From positions 28,737,491-28,801,490 of the forward strand of contig JAKCOZ010000007.1 of assembly GCA_022605955.1 (NCBI GenBank): a stretch of DNA of 64,000 bases, given 5' to 3'. A program made the translations under genes and the position numbers. This DNA is from Rallus limicola. Taxonomy: Eukaryota > Chordata > Aves > Gruiformes > Rallidae. Below, one piece after another: positions 1-11,960 of the stretch (position 1 is its first letter; each line of letters begins with the position of its first letter). The notes below the pieces were generated by a model, which was not told the DNA's origin, searched no databases, and saw nothing but the letters and a program-made list of their open reading frames with translations.

Positions 1-32
1 ACACACATGCACACACACACACACACACACAC
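1..32. repeat. (CA)n microsatellite, cut by window edge
   Basis: The window opens inside an alternating A/C tract that is interrupted once by a TG at bases 8-9. About fifteen dinucleotide units are visible, and the array probably continues to the left of the window. No function is implied beyond likely length polymorphism. Confidence 0.9.
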
Positions 33-1514
33 TTCTAGGGACAGCACAGCAAGTAATAACCCCACCCTGTCAGGGTTCTGAGTGTCCAATACTCAAGTTG
101 CCCACGTTGTAATTGTGAGTTTATGTTAAACATACACAGTTAGTTTGTTTTCAGAATTTCATCCTGGCTTTCCCTATCATCAGAATATGCCTTTTTTCTG
201 CTTATGTATTCTGTCTTTGTAAACCAGTAGCCCACAAATCAACTATGGAACTGAAAATTTACATTTTTTTTAACCAAAAGAATTTTATGTTGGACAATAA
301 CAGGTAAATTCTAGCAGATAGATATGTTTCTACATCAAATATATATTTCTTTTTTTAGACACAATGAACTTCATTGACTTCAGAGGGGGGAAAAAAGAAG
401 CACTAATAATAGTATTAAGTAGCCACTGCTTCTAAATCTTGGCTATTTCTAACCACAGATTACATTTTTCTCCTCCCTTCCTCTGATGGGAAAAGGTCTT
501 GCAAAATAGTGGTAGGAAACGTGGCAGATCGAGAGTTAATGGATTCAGTGCAAAAGTAATAAAAGTCTTGGTAGCACAACAAAAAAGTTAAATAATGGGG
601 GGGGAATAAGTTGGGGTTGTTTTTTTTTTCTTTTTTCTAGAGGGAAAATGTGCTGCAAGGATTAGATAAACTGCAGCTGCTGCAAATTCGGCTGGAAAGC
701 AATAACTAAATGAAAGGCTCTACTCCATCCCAAAAAGGTAGCAGAAACTATTCCAGGACACACAAGTGGCAGTCTCCTAAGCCTTCTGCCTTACAGGTTA
801 ATAATTTATAACCTCCTCATTTTAGCTACTTTCGGAAAACACTGGATTTAAGTACAATTTTTTTTTCCAGTATTGCACACAACGAACCACCCAGTGCTAT
901 TCTTGGTCTCGCTTGGCATCTGAGGCCAGAGCCACACTGCAGCCTTCAGCCAGCGCTGTGACGATGCCGGTTATGGGTGTGAAGAGCCAGGATCCCTGTC
1001 TGGCCCAACTGTGCCAGCAGCAGCCCTGACAAAACAACACTTTCACTGGAATACCTTATTTCTCTTGCAAGGAGTAATTTTACTATAATGATACAGGGTT
1101 TGCCGGGAGACACTGAGTTCTTTGTTATTGTTGTGCCCTGGTGCTGCTGCTCACACAAGCCAAAGGGAAACGCGGCGGCGACGTTCATCAGGATGTTCCT
1201 CTTCTTTTCTGTGGGGCTGGCTTTGAATCCTCCTTCCCTGATGGAGGTGAAGCTCTATATGAAATACACAAGTGAAGTCATAATTTCTGTGGTTATTAAA
1301 GACACTACGCAGCCTTTCACGAGATGAAACATGCTCCTTGTCCTGATCAAATTCAGGGATATGTAATTTATCTACCACCTTCTTTAGACTAAATAAAATG
1401 TTCATCCCCCCTTGCCCACTGCTATATATGAGGCTGGTTTCATCCTCATGATGATAGTCACACCTGTACATAATGTCACGTCTTCAGTCATTCTTCAGGG
1501 TAAAATACATATAC
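33..1514. other. Unique noncoding DNA, no gene seen
   Basis: AT-rich sequence with a T-rich tract near 620-637 and no recognised repeat. A 106-codon open frame lies on the minus strand at 1151-1471, but it resembles no family I know. It contains a short CpG-dense spot at 1171-1183, which in frame gives a run of four arginines near its C-terminus. With no homology or visible splice context, I do not call it a gene. Confidence 0.5.
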
Positions 1515-1536
1515 ATATATATATATATATATATAT
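1515..1536. repeat. (AT)11 microsatellite
   Basis: Eleven uninterrupted AT units are flanked on the left by tacata-type near-repeats and on the right by gtacat, so the whole 1506-1543 stretch is close to self-complementary. Such tracts can extrude as cruciforms and often vary in length. Confidence 0.9.
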
Positions 1537-3714
1537 GTACATAATTTTTATTCTCTCAGGTATGATGAACTGTCTACTAATGTAATTTTATTTTGTCTGC
1601 TTCCATGAATAGATCTTTCAGTACTGAAATATTTGGGGCAGAGGAAGTTACTTTTCTTAATTAAGTCTTTTAGTCTATATATAAGTCTGGAACTATCTAT
1701 AAAAACATGTTATTATATTCACAAAGAACAAACAGAAATCAGAGCAAACAATTACTGTATTTACCAGCAAGGCACAAGAGAAATATAAACTGCAAAACAG
1801 CCACTCAAAGGCTACCATAGTTTGGCTCTACGAAATTTTACAAGCTAGTGTCCAGAGAAGTACACAGAGAAGTAAGACGTTGTAAGAAAACAGTGCACGT
1901 GGAGGTGGGGACAGTTAGAAGCAGAGTCTCCAGTGCTTTGTCTACCCCTCTGTGACAGTTCTGCCATTATCAGTCCTCATTTCTTTCGCAGTTCCTCTGA
2001 CTCCTGAGCACCCCTGTTGAAGATTCCCAAAGAGAGCTTACAGGGCTGAGCCCCTGCTGTATCGCTTTACTGTAGTTATGTGCCAATGGCACCAGTGCCA
2101 TAATAATTGTCTTCATTTTAATTCCATTAAAAATCCTCTTGATCTGGTATGATTCTGAATTTCTTACATACATTGTAGGACTGGTGCATAAATAACAACA
2201 ATATAAACAACTTCTGCTTGAATTAAATGCCTCGATTTGCCATTTCTCAAGCAGCAGAGCTCTCTATGCACTCCTCCCTGGTAAGTAATGTTTCTCCCAG
2301 CAAACAAAATCAGAGCCTGTTTAGAATTATTTTTGACTAGCGATGATAAGTGATTATTACGGTGTAGCACTTATATCTAAAACAAGCAGTGGCTCACATT
2401 GTATGTGCTTCTATACAAGGACTGCATATAAAATATCCATGAAAATGGGGCTTTAATTGGCCTATGCTGTGTGCCAGAATATTTAAGTTGAAAAACAAGG
2501 CCAAATACTTCACAGTTTCCCTTGCAAATATCTTAAACAGCTTGCTGCATGGGGTTGACCTCCCTGGGGAAGAGGAAAGGAGCACAGCTATAGGGGATAA
2601 GGACTGAACAACCTCAGTTTCACAGACAATTCATCTGTTCTGTAAGACTTGATGGAAAAGGTCAACCATGAAAGCAGAGAGGAACGAAAATTAATTAGGG
2701 TAAAATAAAGCTTGCAGATCTCCTCAATCATACAAGAAAGGAGCCATCATTAAACAAGTGCAGAATGTTATCATAGACAACCAAGTTTTGCGACTTGCAT
2801 CATGCCAGGCCCAAATCCTGAGATCCCTCTGGATTTCTGTCCCAGATGCTCCTCCTCTCTGCAGCAGCCTGGGGTGGATGGTGGCACCTCAAAGAGAGCG
2901 GCACTTTTATTTTTCCTTTTATTATTAAAGTAAACAAATAATCCAGACTGAAGTAATCTCATATAAATATATATGGGAAGGGTGGAGAAGCTGAGTGGAA
3001 AGCAGAGATTTTACCTGTGAGAGAAAGATTTTGGCAGGTGTGGATTTAAACTGGATCAAACAACCGGGAAGCTGAGTTAACAGGCTCGGTTGCAAGGGAG
3101 CAGTAACAAAATGGTAGGTAGAGTTTTGTAATCTCCATTATGAGGTCTAAGAGCTGGGAGGGAAGAGGAGGCAACAGGGACTGGATTTCTGGGATATAGT
3201 AATTGGGTGACATTGTCCTACTACAGCATGTGCCAGAGCAAACCTGTGCTCCTGCTCACAACTGAGGGCAAACTCCAAAGAAAACAGCCAGGTACCTAAA
3301 GTGCAACTTATGCAGAATTTAGATGCCTGCATAGAAGACAGAGAGCCAAAAAAGACTTCACCTAACTTGTTCAGGCACCTGAGAGGCTGTAGGCACTGAA
3401 GATTTGCTTTAAATCTCTAAGCTCTGCTGCTGTGTATGCCCAGAGGCAGCATCGCCTTGGCTGAGCTGAGCTGCCTGAAAGATGGATAGTCACAGCCTGG
3501 GTGTCCCTTGACTGGGGGTGCTTTCCTACAGCCACCTCTGCCAAAAGCTCAGCCCCTGCTGCTGTGGCATTGCTCCCATAGCCTGTGATGCTGGGATACA
3601 CCTGCTGTGTGATGGCCCTGTGGAAGTGGGACCATGACTCTGGGTTTGCTGCCCAACGGGCGGGCAGCCTGGCTAACACCCCAACATCCTAGCCTCAGGA
3701 CCAGCCTCGTCGGG
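1537..3714. other. Unique noncoding DNA, no gene seen
   Basis: No repeat family, RNA gene or coding signature recognised. Open frames of 61-102 codons at 1970-2173, 2164-2370, 2394-2585, 2771-2962, 3147-3332 and 3371-3679, all minus strand, have no family motif and look like chance frames. Confidence 0.5.
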
Positions 3715-4188
3715 GAGGAGCTGGAGAGGGGGTTTCTACTGCAGGGCCACCAAGGCGATGAAGGGAGTGGAACACCTTCCTTATGAGGAGAGGCTGAGGG
3801 AGCTAGGTCTCTAGCTTGGAGAAGAGGAGACTGAGGGGTGACCTCATTAATGTTTATAAATATGTAAAGGGTGAGAGTCAGGAGGATGGAGCCAGGCTCT
3901 TCTCAGTGATGGCCAGTGATAGGACAAGGGGCAATGGGGGCAAGTTGGAGCATAGGGAGTTCCATGTGAATGTAAGGAGGAACTTTTTGACTGTGAGGGT
4001 GACAGAGCACTGGAACAGGATGCCCAGAGAGGTTGTGGAGTCTCCTCTGGAGATATTCAAAACCCACAAGAATGCGTTCCTGTGTGACTTAGTCTAGGTG
4101 ATCCTGCTCTGGCAGGGGGGTTGGACTAGATGATCTTTCAAGGTCCCTTTCAACTCCTAATGTTCTGTGATTCTGGGATTCTGTGATC
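3715..4188 (+). mobile_element. CR1 LINE, 5'-truncated, sense strand
   Basis: This is the 3' part of a chicken-repeat-1 non-LTR retrotransposon. The seen order is: a purine-rich segment whose frame reads EERLREL, the end of ORF2 (frame through 3816-4097), then the typical 3' untranslated tail with ggcaggggggttggactaga at 4112-4131, ccctttcaactcctaatg, and two to three octamer-like repeats (ttctgtga, ttctgggatt, ctgtgat) ending near 4187. CR1 elements insert by target-primed reverse transcription and are usually 5'-truncated, as here. They end in short octamers rather than poly(A). The 5' edge is approximate. The closest visible relatives in the window are the copies at 11689-11960 and 24514-25095. 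Confidence 0.93.
3758..4097 (+). pseudogene. CR1 ORF2 C-terminal remnant, frameshifted
   Basis: This is the decayed end of the CR1 endonuclease/reverse-transcriptase protein, downstream of the catalytic core. The first frame starts at 3758 ([18 protein letters not shown]) and stops at a TAG around 3811. The protein continues in another frame from 3816 ([19 protein letters not shown]) through RTRG at about residue 38, [13 protein letters not shown] at about 66-78 and [14 protein letters not shown], then a TAG at 4095-4097. The break fits loss of about two bases where intact copies read GLFSLEK. A residue also seems to be missing in ESP-LEIFK, where relatives have ESPSLE. It cannot encode an active enzyme. 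Confidence 0.85.
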
Positions 4189-7100
4189 CTCCTTCATAAT
4201 TGCAAGTTTAATCACCTGAAAAGGGAAGAGTCTTATGTCTCTGCCTCTAACACTGCCTGTGCTCTTACTTCTGGAGAAGTACTGCACAAAAAAGAAGAAA
4301 AATTGAAAGTCAGATCTCCCACATCTCTGTTTTCTGACCATTAACATATCCAGAATTCTACTCTATCTGTGTGTTTTGGGGTATTTTTATTAAAATGGCC
4401 AAAATTCAGTGCCTTTTTCACACATTCAGCAGAGCGTCAGGGTCTGGGAGCACATCTGGAAGGATGGCCCTCAAGGGAGCAAGGTGGAGGAGCACCTACT
4501 TTGTGAATTATAAATGGCCCCAGGCAGAAAAGCAGTTACCCGTGTTTAGCTCAGCCAAGAGGAAAGGACCTCCGGGCAAAAGCTGCAACAGTAATTAAAG
4601 GAGCTAAAGAAGTTCTCTGCTGCACCTTAGTGTCTCCCCCTTCTCAGAAAGGTGAATAGGTTAGGTGGGCTGCTGCAAGTGGGATTACACTGGCAGTGGG
4701 GTGTAAGACCCTACATCAGTGACAAATTCTGCCCGATTTTGATATTATAGAAGTCAGTGCTTTTTGGATCTTCTTGTCTGAGGCTCGTTCATTAAGACAC
4801 GGACTTCTGAGGCGAGTGGAAAGTTTCTAGCATCCTTAAAGGCATGACAGAGCCTGTTACTTCTCAGGCCATTATGCTTTGGAAAATGTGAAGCAAGAAA
4901 AGCAAAGAAAGTTTTAAAAAAAAAAACTTATCCAAGAAATGAAAAAAGAATTCCATACAGTCAAACACGTCCTGGCTCCACTGCTCATTTCCCACCTCGT
5001 CCTGTGAGAAGCAGGATTCATAGGGCCAAGCAGTATGGAAATACAGGAGAAAATGTCTTTTTCCCCTGATGATTTTTTAATTATTAGAGACAGAAAAGCT
5101 GCCTTACTTCCCATACCAGCTCCAAAAGCTGACAAATTAGGAAGCAGCTCTTCCTTACTGCATTACACAGGGTGACCACATTGACTGACTTTCTTTCTCT
5201 GCCCAAAACTGCAGCCGCTGCCTGCTTTATGCATTAGGCACTGGAGAAGATACAGTTTTCTCTGTCAGCATCGTGATGGAGGGTGAACTGTTCCCTGGCA
5301 GCCTGGTGCAGCGACAGTCTTCTGCTGGTAGACCGCAACAAAGGCTTCAAGTCAAAATAAACCACATCTTTGCTCTGAGCCTTCGCTAAATGTGTGCTCT
5401 GCAGTCCTGCATGGAGAACAGCGCTGGCAGCATGTAACGGGATATTCTGTGCCACAACGGAGGAATTGACGCAGTTCTAGCACCACTTACGAGTACCTTA
5501 TCTATTATTTATTTACACACACACATATATACACAGATGTACACAGTCTTGTAAGAGTAATTACCATAGAAATACGTAGTCAGGGTGGAAAAGACTACAC
5601 CCTGAAGTGGGCTGAACATGGCTGTTCAGTTTTAAGGAATTGGCTATGCATGAAGTTATGGGAAAATGTACTTCACTCTTGGCTCAACTTGCACTATGAC
5701 TGAAGCTTTTATTGACATAGACTAAGTTCAGATACATCATTGAAATTTCCACACAGTTCACTCCCTTGATCAGCTAATTGATTTTAGCTCTGACTTTGGG
5801 TAATTATTTCTGAGAAAGCAGGGATACAGGGCAGGATCAGGATACAGGCATGGCAGAGCAGTCAGTTGCCTAGGGCTGCTGCTTGCCAGGGTCTGTGCTC
5901 CTCTGCCAAACCATGCCCCCTATACCCCCCCAGTGCTACCTGCCTGGCCTCCCTGCCCCAGGAGGAGAGACCAGTAATGCTGACCTCTTCTCTCTTCCTC
6001 GCTGCCAAGCTGGTGATGTTCCTCACTTTCCCAAGACAGTAAAACTCTTTTTCTTTCCTCCAGCTGCTGTGACAAGGGAAAGGGAGAAAGCAGTGGCCAA
6101 GCCAGGGCCAAAGGATGCAGGAACCTGCATCCCAGGTTTCCTCTGATCACAGTCTGCCATTGGGTTGGAACCCCTCTCCCATTGCTGTGGGGCACAAGAC
6201 CCCAGAAGACAGGTTACAATCTTTCCCTCAGGAAACAGGACCAAATCAGCTGGGGTGCAGGGAGGTCAGGGCATTAGTGTGGGAGGGGAGATGTTAGCTT
6301 AATTTTACTTTCATAATTTCCCATCCCTAATCCCACTGGCCTTTTTTAGCTCCTCAGGTCTCCTCTGGATGCTTTGCCTCCCACACCACTCATTTGGTCT
6401 CCCAGAATTTATGTTCTTGAGGGATGAAAGTGAGTTTTGCCTTTGAGCTGACTTTGGCATGGGACTTTCAGAATCTCAGCAGGTAAGAAAACCCCACTTT
6501 TCTTCCACTTTTTTTAGTCTTATAAATCATCCTGTGACTTGTTATATAATAATGACAGCACCTACAGTAGAGGAAGGAACTGTTTGATTCCATAAACGAT
6601 GTCTGCAGTTATCAAATATTTTCACTTCCCTTTGGTGTTTAAGCACCCGTGAAAACCATTTATTGCCTCGTATATCCTTCTTAACATCATATCCTCTAAT
6701 TGTTCTCTATAGAATGAAAACAAATGGCTGAGGATGCTCAATTTGTTGTAATATAAACATTTATTGGAGCAGTATGTACATTATGATCCATTTTATTTGG
6801 GTATTATCAGTACCAGCTATGTTTGGCTGTTAGTTTTACTCTGAAATATTTGCACGATGTCAATGAGGTAAAGTAGTTCTCATTTTGTAGTCAAGCTGTG
6901 CCATCCCAAAACAAGTCAGCCATCACAACTACCCCCAGTGTCCAGTCCTATGGCCAACCCTATGGTTCACCACCCTCTCTGTAGAATAAAATAATGTTTG
7001 GGCCCCTTTACCTTAAGACATCGGTTCCTGTTCTGAATTTTTCCACTAAACAAAACAGACTGTTAGGGCCAGTTATTTTCTTTCCATGAGAGGGTTATAC

Positions 7101-8545
7101 CATTTTTTAATCTACTTCAAACCACCATGTCATAATTGGCATTTGCTATCTGCTGTGGGAAGGCTTGCATCCCATTTCTCTTCTCAGTTTTCCAGCAAGC
7201 AGCCAGTTCCCACTTTCTCTCTGGGAACCCATCCAGCAGGCTGCTCTCCCTCTGTCCATGGACTTCTCAAGCACAGTTTTCTGGGTGAAGAATTCCATAT
7301 ATCTCCCATTCTTCAGCATTGTGACCACTTAGCTGAGCCTTTACTAACCAATCTTTTTAATTCAATTTGAAATTTGAATACATGGGTATTACATGGGGTT
7401 TGATGTGTTGCCCAACTTAACAGATTGCCTATTACCTGAAGCTGGTTAATATGGTTATAAATGAAAGTCTAAACAGCCCATGAATGCTCATTCCATGAGG
7501 CAAACATTTGTGAGTTCCCTCAGTGCAATACTGAAGGTAAACCACAAACGTCTGACTGCTGCAACACATCTTCTTGGAATGTTTAGATTAGCTTTTACAA
7601 TTGCAAATGTCTTCACCAACTCTAGCAGCTAATTGGCAAACAACTAATAAGTACAAGTTACAACAGGAGAGCAAATTCTAGTCTAGACATATCTGTAGTA
7701 AGAGACTGAGGTCAGATTGTTTTCAAGTTTTGAATAAGCTCAGAAGACTTTCCCTATTGCCTGACATTAAAAATAAACCCCTAAATGTGTTGGTTTGGGG
7801 TACTTTGTCTGAGTTTGTTTGGTTTTGTAAAAAACAAACAAACAAACCAACCAATATATGGGTAAATGTACCAGGAAGATCACAGTCTGGGATCACTATC
7901 TGGGCTCCCTGGAATTTCATTCTTGATAACCTCAGGATCCTTTTGAATGCCACATGTTTAGGACAATGTGATGGGCTACTCTTACAGTTGCCTGGCTAGC
8001 AAGAATAGGGCTGGTCTAAGGCTGTGTGAAAGCAGAAAGCAACTGAGAACCTGGACTATCTCGATACTAACAGGGAAAGAGGGGAAAGACAGTCAGACAT
8101 GAGTTGGAACCCTGGCAAGAACAACTGTCTCAGTCATAGAGCAAAGCGGGATACTGGAGGATGCAAAGAGGATGGTTCAGGAGCATGGTCCTAGAAGAAA
8201 GGCCTCACCAGGGTTCAGTGCAAGAACAGACTGGACTTCTGATCACCCAAAAATAAAATAAAAAATGAAGGTGAAATAAATAAATTGAAAGAACATCGCA
8301 ATATGCCAGGTAACATACTAGTGTCTTTGAAAGCATTCTGTATCTAGGTGATGATGTTTACAGTCTTTCTGATGTTATTTTGTTTTTTATGTTTCTTAAA
8401 TTGTATGTGTTTATCTGTTATTAACCGTAGTGCTAAACCTTCCTGACTCTGTGGAAGAGCTGAATAAGCACAGCAGGCAGGAAATTAAAGCTATTATCTT
8501 TTCAGGTGCACTTTACTGCAGGATTGCAAACCGGTCATAGATACA
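4189..8545. other. Unique noncoding DNA, no gene seen
   Basis: Mostly single-copy-looking sequence. It holds an A11 run near 4916-4926, a short AC/TA-rich stretch near 5513-5535, and a near-palindrome at about 7817-7848, where a gtttgtttggtttt-like arm faces an aacaaacaaacaaacc arm. Open frames (for example 4371-4598 plus, 5883-6146 plus, 5920-6195 minus, 7086-7370 plus, 7730-7999 plus) overlap on both strands and match no family I recognise. Confidence 0.5.
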
Positions 8546-8558
8546 GATTAGATTAGAT

Positions 8559-8603
<45 letters not shown>

Positions 8604-8641
8604 GGATAGACAGACAGACACACACACACACACACACACAG
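8546..8641. repeat. Compound microsatellite (GATTA)n(GATA)n(GACA)n(CA)n
   Basis: Four adjacent simple repeats are readable: three GATTA units (8546-8560), about ten GATA units (8561-8600), a GGATAGACA transition with roughly three GACA units (8601-8619), and about eleven CA units (to 8640). Each block differs from its neighbour by a single substitution or deletion in the unit. This suggests stepwise growth and mutation of one seed array. GATA arrays are common polymorphic loci in vertebrates. Confidence 0.95.
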
Positions 8642-11636
8642 AGGAAAAAAACACAGTGCTGTACACAAAGTACAGCTGACGAAAGGAGCTTTCTCAACCA
8701 CTCCCTCTGTTCTTCCCATTGCTCTCCATGCAGCTTTACCCCAGCTCCAGCCCCACCACTATCTTAACGGATGTGACTCATTAGCAATGTAATCTGCTCT
8801 CTCACAGACTGGCTCTGAGGTCTGCTCACCCAGCAGTTCCCATCCATCAGCTTCTCACTCTGAGCCACCTCCCATCTCACCAGCTTGCTGGCTGGAGAGA
8901 GCTTGCAGCTACATGTGCCAAGTTGGCCCCAGCCACTTTTGCAAATAGGGTCCTTTACATCAAGAGCACAGGGATGTACAGGAAGCCAGTCCAACTATTG
9001 GATGTTCACCTAGCCAAGAGGAGTTCTGGAGGTGCTACCTAGAAAGTGACATCTCCCTCTAATTCAGGTGTGCACCTGCAACTGAGGCAAACCTCTGTAA
9101 GGAGCAAAGGCTCATTGGCCTTGGATCCTCACTCACTGGCAGACGCCAGGCCACCACAGTAGACATGGGCAGCAGACACTCTGTCCAAGAGGTTCAAAAG
9201 GGAGGCAAAGTGGAGGCAATAGCCAAGCCCGTTTCTCAGAGCTCAGACACATGATTTCAGGTCCTTGCCTGCTGAAGGGACTTTGGTCCTTATCTCCTTG
9301 TGGTCTGCACTAGCATAGAGGCTATATGGGGGTCAAAACTAGAAGCTTCAGGGTAGGGAGAGGTAACAGCATGTTGGACACCACTGTGCAGTGTTGATGG
9401 AGAGCAGGGGTCCAGAGTGTTGGTCACTACTCTACAGTCTGCCTCTATTTTATCCAGTGACTGTTTAATGATTGCAATGAGCATGATTAATGAGAGTACA
9501 GTGCAGAGCTGCTCAGCTCTGTCAAGATTAGAGCAAGTGTTACCATCTGGGGAGCTATAAAATCAAAATCAAGGCAATCCTGGTACTTCAGTACTTTAAT
9601 GCCAGGCAACAGGGTTTTCAGACTCACCGGTTTGAATTAGACCCTTAAAATTCTGTCAATGTCCCCTTTAGAGCTGGGGAAGGAGCTGGTCCTCATCTTC
9701 CCTGATCATTCTCTGAAGAGCAGTTCAATTGTCTCTACAGGAGATACCACTCAAACAGCACTATCAGCCATGTTCTTGTCTCGGCACATATTCAAAGGGA
9801 ACATAGCTCACTTGTGGGTTTTTGGTTACGTTGTTTGTTCACTTGTTTTGGCTCAGAGTTTTGATGTGATTGATATTTAACTTTTTCTTCCTTACCACAT
9901 TCCTTTATCCTTTCTGACATTTCCACAACTGATTACTCATATGTAGGTATAAGCCAGATATTTCAGCAGAAGTGTTTGTCGTCACCCGTGTTCAACAACG
10001 TAATGTCATATTATGACAACCATTAGCTCTCTGACTAAAGTTGTTTTGCACAGGTCGAATATCCCTGTAAGTAAGTGTACGTGAGACAGCACTTAGGTGA
10101 CTGAAATAGTACCTTACTGCTGTCATTCTTCTACCAGGGTGTGATTATAGGAAAAGAGGGATCTGACAGTTTGTCACATTTTACATTTCATTTGGCTCAT
10201 ATCACTTGTGCTTTCAGCTTTTTTATCACATGAATCAGATCTGGTGATAGCTCAGTCCGTGGGGATTGATATGAAGGCCGGGCTATTATTAGCGAAGTTT
10301 CTGAACGTCATTGCTAACAAGACAGAGCAAGTATTTGCTTGCTGCATCACTACAGAGATCCCATCTCTCATTCCTTGTTCTTTCCTTTGATAATAGTCTC
10401 AGCCTTCGAGCTTCCACAGGTTACAATCTGAATAATTTCAGGCTTAAGGTTAATGTTCATTCGACCCTGAATATTCTCTAAATGCTCCAGATTTCAACTC
10501 CTCCAGTCCCACTGGGAGACAATGTACCTCTTACAAGAGTTTCTGAGTTTATGCACACCATCATCAATATTGTTTGAGGACATGGGCCATGGCAAGCTCA
10601 GTTCTGAGAGACCTCTACTGCTGGCCAGACTTCCATGATATTCCTCATATTTGAGGACTGCCTTCAGAAACCTCCATTTATAAAGTATATTTTTTTCTTT
10701 CCTGTTTGAAAGACAAGTGTAATGGACACTGTCCTGCCTAATGCAACTCCCATCAGGATGAATATAACATAACTATTTCTGAAAATGGTCTCAAGTCCTG
10801 ATGTGAGCTTTTGAACTGTAAGCATCATTCAGCCTACATTTCCATTTCAGCCTTCATTACTCCAGTTTCTCAGTGTGCTGTGGCCTTTCATATCCTTGCT
10901 CTGTACCTCTGGAGAACAGAACTATTATAATGCCTCGTTTGCACGAGCACACAAAAGCACAGACAGACTGGGACATTCCACACGGCAAAGTGAATGAGGT
11001 GTTGTGATTTGTGATGACATTAAACTGACTGGGACAGGTAACATGGGCAGTTTCTCTGAAGGCTTAATATTGTGAGAACAGGCTCTAGAGGGCCATTGGC
11101 CATTACCCTGAGCATTAGGTTATGCTGTAACACTTTCACAGTGACAGAAGAACAGCTATAGTTATGACACTTCCTATGGCTGTGTAGTTCACAGCACTTT
11201 CAAAATACACTAAACATTGCTTGCCATAATGTTTTACATGAGCTAACTTACTTCTATTGTCAAGTCTCATTGTCAAGCCAGCTGAAATTAGGTGTCTGGT
11301 CCTTAAAAGTCTACATGTCTGAACTTGGGGAAGCCCAGACAAGAAACACTGGAGTGACTAGATATCCCAAATGGTAAGCCCACATGGCACAACTCACCAG
11401 GTTGACTAATCAATCAGTTCAGACATATTCAATGTGTTCCTTCTAGGTGCTGGACATGAGCTGGAACCCTCCTAGCCTCCTGCAGGCTCCATTAGCTAAC
11501 ACTAGCACCAGGACCCCAAACCAGTTGGCCTGAAGCTGCTCAAAGACTGTGCTTTCCTCAATAAGAGCAGGCAGTGCCAATGCCTCCACATGACAAGGCT
11601 TCCCAAGCACTGGCAGGACAGAAATTTGTAAGGCTC
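8642..11636. other. Unique noncoding DNA, no gene seen
   Basis: No repeat family or coding signature recognised. Open frames at 8764-8994 (minus), 9290-9484 (minus), 9659-9880 (plus), 10208-10390 (plus), 11136-11342 (minus) and 11443-11640 (minus) are short and without motifs. Confidence 0.45.
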
Positions 11637-11722
11637 TCAAATTTATGCCAATTGCCTCTTGTCCTGTCAGTGGTGCTCAATGTGCCCAGTGACAGGACAA
11701 GAGGCAGTGGGCATAAACTTGA
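11637..11722. repeat. CR1-derived inverted repeat (foldback) at element 5' edge
   Basis: The left arm 11637-11671 is the reverse complement of the right arm 11689-11722, with about 17 bases between them. In the 29-base core (about 11643-11671 against 11689-11717) I count three mismatches. Both arms carry the CR1 ORF2 segment that encodes the DRTRG region (gacaggacaagaggca). The left arm lies antisense and the right arm is continuous with the sense CR1 downstream. The structure could fold into a stable hairpin. It may be a 5' inversion (twin priming or snap-back during reverse transcription) or a later local rearrangement. Confidence 0.85.
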
Positions 11723-11873
11723 ATATAGGAAGTTCCACCTAAACATGAGGAGGAGCTTCTTCCCTTTGAGTATGACAGAGCACTGGAAACAGCTGCCTAG
11801 AGAGGCTGTAGACTCTCCTTCTCTGGAGATATCCAAAACCCACCTGGATGCTGTCCTGTGCAACCTGCTCTAG
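11688..11873 (+). pseudogene. CR1 ORF2 C-terminal remnant
   Basis: The frame reads [20 protein letters not shown], then RRSFFPLSMTEHWKQLPREA, then VDSPSLEISKTHLDAVLCNL and a stop at 11871-11873. It aligns by eye with the ORF2 tails at 3816-4097 and 24645-24935 (shared [18 protein letters not shown]). No internal stop is present in this stretch, but the protein lacks all catalytic domains. The frame continues upstream only into the inverted arm and flank, so the ATG at 11574 is not a real start. Confidence 0.85.
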
Positions 11874-11960
11874 GTGATCCTGCTCTGGCAGGGGGGTTGG
11901 ACTAGCTGATCTCCAGTGTTCCCTTCCAACCCCCATCATTCTGTGATTCTGTGGTTCTTA
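11689..11960 (+). mobile_element. CR1 LINE, strongly 5'-truncated, sense strand
   Basis: A short CR1 3' end. It keeps about 60 codons of the ORF2 C-terminus and the 3' tail ggcaggggggttggactagc (11887-11906), followed by ctccagtgttcccttccaac and octamer-like attctgtg/attctgtggttct ending near 11958. It belongs to the same 3'-end type as the copy at 3715-4188. The 5' edge is merged with the foldback arm at 11637-11671. Confidence 0.93.

Noticed and set aside
11574..11687. ATG and N-terminal part of the frame running into the CR1 ORF2 tail
   Set aside because: This part is flanking DNA and the inverted arm. It is not CR1 coding sequence in sense orientation, so it is not a real gene start.
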